This document shows, piece after piece, positions 7,801-9,405 of a DNA stretch of 9,405 bases. Position numbers and translations under genes: made by a program. Source of the stretch: Clostridia bacterium. GTDB lineage: Bacteria; Bacillota; Clostridia; Christensenellales; UBA1242. The notes under the pieces are model-generated. The model was not told the DNA's origin. It made no database searches and saw only the letters and a program-made list of their open reading frames with translations. The stretch covers positions 1 through 9,405 of the forward strand of contig JAFULP010000071.1 of NCBI GenBank assembly GCA_017473285.1, in the 5' to 3' direction. Numbering within the stretch: the first letter of the stretch is position 1; every line of letters starts with the position of its first letter.

Positions 7801-9405
7801 AGGAAATTGTAGCAGGTTCGGGCAAATATGTTCTTGGTCAATTTGAAATGAGCGCAATCAAGTTGGATTCAAGTTATAGTTATCTTGAAATACCTATTAC
7901 AATTAGCGTGTATTTAAACCTTAATAAGTATTTGATTAATGATGTTGCGCTAGATACATTGATGGAAAATACTGAAGCATTACTAGAGCAACGAACTATT
8001 ACAATAATCATATACAATAAAGCAACAAACTTAACAGTTTCAAGTGATGTTAAGGTTGAATCTGGCGTTGGTGTAAACATTAATGCCGAACTTATTACAG
8101 GTTATATCAACACATCAATTGAAAGTGGAAATCCATCATATACCGTAAGCGGAACTAATGGCAATAAATTGCTTTTAGAAGTTGCGGGTCAAGACAAGAT
8201 TGATTTAACATTGACCGCCGTAAATGATAATGCAAAAGATTTGCTTAAAGTTGCTAAAAATAACGCATCTAATCCACAAGAATTTGGTGTTTGGGACTTG
8301 TTTGAAACCATAGTTACCTACACTAAACTTGATGACAACAGCGGATATGATTATAACATTAATTTGAAGTTAAAGAAAGAGTACAGATATCTAGATTTAA
8401 AAGACTATATGGACGGCGAGTGGCGATTTGAACTAGAAATAAGTGCTAACAGCAACAGCGAACTTAAAAAGACTGTGGATGTGTGGTTTGTGCCTCAACA
8501 ATTAACATCTTTCCGCCTTGAAAATTATTCAAATTTAGTATCAAGAGCGGGCGAGGTTAATGGCACTACCGAGTCTGAATTTAAGTCTAACGAAGCCGAA
8601 TCTTCATTGATTATCCCAGGTGAATCTGGCTTGATTAAGATATTTGCCGAATACGATTATTCGTACTTTGAAAATATATCAATTACTTCTACAACTCAAG
8701 TGATTGACGGCAAGGAATACTTTATTAGATATCAACAAATGGTATATAATAAGGAAAAGGGTGTGTATCAATCGTATGCTGGAATTACTGCCGATGGTGA
8801 AACATTAAATTTGAAAAAGATAAGTTACAGTGACGGCAGTTACGATGGCATAATATTTGTGCGTACAATACTTGAAAATATAGTTGGAGTAAGAAAAACA
8901 TTTACAATTACTGTAAATGCTACCACTTATGACAGCGAAGGCAATTCAATTAATGTATCACGCTCAAAAACTGTAATTAGTCAATATCGCCCAGGCGTGT
9001 ATATTAGTGTCGATAACGCATTATCTACACAACACGACAGTGAGCAAGTGTATTTGGTAGAGCAAAATTCAAGTGTTACCAATATTGTTGCAAGAGTATA
9101 TGGCTATGAATTTAATGTTCAACCATTAATAACAATTTCGCCTGTAAATGGCGGGGATGTAATTGCTGGAGATGTTACATTAATTAAGCAAGGCGATATT
9201 TACAAGGATAACACTGGAGCGTATGTAATTACATACAGTTTGGCAGTGTATACCGACAAGCCTTTTGCAGTGTCAATGAAAATGACATTGATTGAAAATG
9301 GCAACGAATTAAGCGAAACAAGCAAGACATTAACATTCTATCCAGTGCCATATATCTTAAATGATGTTTACCTAAAGGGCGAAGCAAATGGTGGATTAAA
9401 TATCA
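1827..9405 (+). CDS. giant surface lipoprotein with GLUG solenoid and Ig-like domains (3' end outside window)
   Basis: One frame runs uninterrupted from ATG 1827 to the edge, at least 2526 residues, with no stop or frameshift seen. Residues 1-23 are a lipoprotein signal peptide (KK, hydrophobic core, lipobox LVSC), so Cys24 should be lipidated and the protein anchored on the outer face of the membrane. Residues about 25-1180 are Asn/Thr/Ser/Tyr-rich with alternating beta-strand character and match no family I recognise. At 1182-1280 comes a GLUG-associated lead-in (LISSLSEFETIA, YRLAKDIDIS, FAGFLDG, FGLFNSVTGTIKNITF). GLUG-like repeats of the NIGGIAG-N-GTI type follow to about 1640. A BIG2-like Ig domain lies near 1852-1905, and diverged Ig-like modules recur near 2201, 2359 and 2480. 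Cysteines are rare. No catalytic motif is visible. By analogy with GLUG and BIG2 proteins it is probably an adhesin or long surface stalk; ligand and function are unknown. The C-terminus cannot be judged. Confidence 0.9.
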   Translation, partial: MKKVLTVLAIFMSMLCSSIILVSCSNDYKKMYLVVEYALPTEDGQNVEWKQIESNGNFDYTLSQGVYSNEDSAYVLYLRVMVKGISKKVDSLYISQSANNATILDGNTVKPDEAFKVLVKNIGSVTFNVIPSNGGEDKAVSFGVNIYRELTDIKQSTDCVPALVTGGYVRLESLNNLIKYYPYDDVAKETLTNQTGVDYSIESIGTLVNNGGDNLIDRTFVLNEEFESTGLLAENKNNKNQYVQLSNASGHLMLNVSTGYKLTNSNNVIKLLATSKYNPEIKTSVYVYIVENFTSTSLLVSYSDSVLLDNTGNLPTQTEISQPISDTATIYNSLIDNDTYNYIKLYTYTNASIYSYESNPGIKLSVYVNGVNYNYNDVVDNTLGIQISPVHKDVNGESKLIGLKFEVNPNANSTINTYNIRLELDFTAFDFSASDKTPVSVLNKEFTINVESLASGFHINGKGYSDNLDALLNGQESTITEYNSTQPAKLYTHYTQSAIGLPLNIQATPTNAVDTKVYVSFYEDYKFESGQLVLENNLATKVQLLESSSFGLPSTNGEYQIDFANKNKLVYLKLNEKEDISALQKIYMVCKVVCTPESFGLNTVEQKYITFVAKIDVVGSVNNIYVYKQSSDNVANNTLTDTYLANNTENVAYINLNSTSNNVNLSEITITSTNGNIKYSADRVNWVESITAENLNTIMGGTYKTLYFRTVKECDDSIIISSPNGIKNQLDYTFVNVTSSADNVKLEYDSPYVWESQTIDKVGISDVTDAENVDLKYLALQSGATVQFKAYGDNRNANIKSVTATSLMQSNAMYSKITKGGNSVYNSMTSFSDSAIKVLNSPSYLFDVQANSVGFTAVMLVEVKFYVNVLNADGVTGSADDSVYTIVERSKYFVYEVAVYTPAKDLEVTTDKDLIVYVNEHYLSSAKVEFEVALNKATQRIQFSSNAVNESINLSYGETGEASIYGISVTTNATMTDGSGNPYFQINDLNRYQYEIGGQIKNEYFVKNTTRKFSIQALQGLSGLGQDSIYVDITIYQFGTQTIYQIRKVIYFGDYEKADGIVVDGVDNYNNLYLSLLSGNTVRTTIYASVSNQSATYKDLGYNIFLLDEDTNLLIDYRGSNLSITHNPEDDSFEINATNKGGIYQLELFAKDSYDAEINDYKVKFNIRITVSDGKTETTAYLISSLSEFETIATNSQNYYRLAKDIDISALSKTNWWDKERQFAGFLDGAITINDPNTGNVIYKCYSLIGLKISEYKTVSDVTCFGLFNSVTGTIKNITFDRVTFDVALNNENTSSNNPVNIGAVTAINNGTIENCSVNIVASEVVIKSYIENADGSTTDISAENTNYNIGLIAGINNKTISYNNTNLGSNYAYMTDCYSAGKLTVTVQAGNSKFTNSTNLNVGAVVGQNGEKGTISATYEDGSTQSIRTLISAVSNIEVLVDYDESHAPMTINSALGGIAGLNAGTITKVAVSGRLVANDKVNLGGIAGVNTGKVQECTNYGAYIEGRILNEDYTYTYAGGITKSNIYHSFTDDGTSIDLEQNIGGIIGFNNAGIVDNTRTMFIVFDSNEVSIEASRAQIVGVGNVGGVIGKATNTQLTRAYVENFVSDGENELNYNIIGVNANVAGLVAYSANSSANLSFVQADFNVGDSIFYEFGKNLDFKYVYFIGDVLSNNIENNELKEHNIATIYSYIVNTVIYLDAEGKIAIQANEYGVDDITLNSDFEIAGFTASWRKSEQESINNKYPYLVYTVDSKDVYTLTIRPSEIIVNVDENYFDSDAVEDDTVKFERYETTEGDSQDGLYIQYKNNDQVSATAVVYYVANGNNTHKLVSEDTDKGLIEKAILPSISSGVYSVNIISGAQIASLTDGDATITFYGVGKVVLKFASLYDTKVQDTVTIFVENPLHQDTFTLTTGTGLEDRNGQGERFTTRVGVNSLINVGLKDVNGQTFDATKTYMSAKVDNANIKVNGVTTEIADDKLSEYFTFAPKTKEIVAGSGKYVLGQFEMSAIKLDSSYSYLEIPITISVYLNLNKYLINDVALDTLMENTEALLEQRTITIIIYNKATNLTVSSDVKVESGVGVNINAELITGYINTSIESGNPSYTVSGTNGNKLLLEVAGQDKIDLTLTAVNDNAKDLLKVAKNNASNPQEFGVWDLFETIVTYTKLDDNSGYDYNINLKLKKEYRYLDLKDYMDGEWRFELEISANSNSELKKTVDVWFVPQQLTSFRLENYSNLVSRAGEVNGTTESEFKSNEAESSLIIPGESGLIKIFAEYDYSYFENISITSTTQVIDGKEYFIRYQQMVYNKEKGVYQSYAGITADGETLNLKKISYSDGSYDGIIFVRTILENIVGVRKTFTITVNATTYDSEGNSINVSRSKTVISQYRPGVYISVDNALSTQHDSEQVYLVEQNSSVTNIVARVYGYEFNVQPLITISPVNGGDVIAGDVTLIKQGDIYKDNTGAYVITYSLAVYTDKPFAVSMKMTLIENGNELSETSKTLTFYPVPYILNDVYLKGEANGGLNI
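5370..5726 (+). other. lead-in to the GLUG solenoid within the giant protein
   Basis: Residues 1182-1300 read in the order typical of the segment ahead of GLUG repeats: LISSLSEFETIA, then YRLAKDIDIS (about 1199-1209), WW at 1216-1217, FAGFLDG (1223-1229), CFGLF (1264-1268) and GTIKNITF (1273-1280). In better-conserved relatives the corresponding pattern is a 'fills the blank, ia..., DIDLs..., F.G.fDG, GLFG, I.nl' series that starts a right-handed beta-solenoid. Here the DG turn lacks the usual Gly-rich continuation, so this copy is divergent. Confidence 0.7.
5727..6746 (+). repeat. GLUG-like repeats within the giant protein
   Basis: About eight diverged copies share the pattern (N)-[IVL]-G-[GA]-[IV]-x-[GA]-x-N followed by G-T-I or a variant. 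They begin near residues 1301 (NIGAVTAINNGTIENC), 1349 (NIGLIAGINNKTI), 1402 (NVGAVVGQNG), 1457 (LGGIAGLNAGTI), 1485 (LGGIAGVNTGKVQEC), 1544 (NIGGIIGFNNAGIV), 1586 (NVGGVIGKATN) and 1625 (NVAGLVAY). Spacing is irregular (about 28-60 residues) because loops of different length separate them. The array resembles the Pfam GLUG motif found in bacterial adhesins and some IgA1-protease-type surface proteins. The repeats are a protein-level feature; there is no exact DNA repeat. Confidence 0.75.
7380..7541 (+). other. BIG2-like Ig domain within the giant protein
   Basis: Residues 1852-1905 end in the pattern DGDATITFYGVGKVVLKF (about 1869-1886), then DTVTIFVENP (1896-1905). This resembles the second half of bacterial Ig-like group 2 domains, in which a G.G....v strand is followed by a final tv.i.V strand. 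The first half of the fold is less clear. BIG2 domains are common in surface adhesins and as spacers. Confidence 0.5.

Noticed and set aside
4450..8080. Further minus-strand open frames (4450-4662, 5561-5839, 6213-6416, 6987-7313, 7186-7368, 7880-8080)
   Set aside because: All are antisense to the giant lipoprotein gene, match no family and have no start signals.
1827..9405. Use of TGA as a Trp codon, or a programmed frameshift in the giant gene
   Set aside because: Trp is written TGG throughout, no in-frame TGA occurs and one frame stays open from the ATG to the edge, so neither is needed.

Overview
The window looks like a piece of a low-GC chromosome, most likely from an uncultured gut-type member of the Bacillota (Clostridia-like). 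Three things suggest this: the strong A+T bias, a RecD2-type helicase and a YycJ/WalJ-type hydrolase of the Firmicutes kind, and a lipoprotein with a Gram-positive-style lipobox. Trp is written TGG and no in-frame TGA interrupts the long reading frames, so the code appears standard (table 11). The exact lineage cannot be read from this sequence.

Layout. (1) 1-602, minus strand: the N-terminal 200 residues of a RecD2 helicase, running off the left edge. (2) 603-722: a short divergent promoter region. Facing recD2 is a well-spaced TTGCAA-17-TATAAT promoter placed so that the mRNA would start at or within a base or two of the ATG (a candidate leaderless mRNA). Facing the other way are a weaker promoter and a good Shine-Dalgarno for the next gene. 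(3) 723-1511, plus strand: a complete 262-residue YycJ/WalJ-family metallo-beta-lactamase-fold hydrolase with the metal-binding HEHSDH motif. (4) 1512-1826: a very A+T-rich gap with an intrinsic-terminator-like hairpin at its start and a near-consensus promoter (TTGATT-17-TATAAT) near its end. (5) 1827 to the right edge, plus strand: one uninterrupted reading frame of at least 2526 codons encoding a giant lipoprotein, still open at 9405. I followed this frame codon by codon and found no stop.

The giant protein dominates the window. It starts with a lipoprotein signal peptide (predicted lipidated Cys24). About 1150 residues of Asn/Thr/Ser-rich, beta-strand-like sequence with no recognised family follow. 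Next comes a GLUG-type solenoid (about residues 1182-1640), then a BIG2-like Ig domain (about 1852-1905), and then diverged Ig-like modules to the edge. It is best viewed as a cell-surface, membrane-anchored adhesin or stalk-like protein. Its ligand is unknown.

The three genes do not look like one pathway: DNA repair helicase, cell-wall/DNA-metabolism-associated hydrolase, and surface protein, each with its own promoter. No tRNA, rRNA, CRISPR array, insertion sequence or phage gene was seen.
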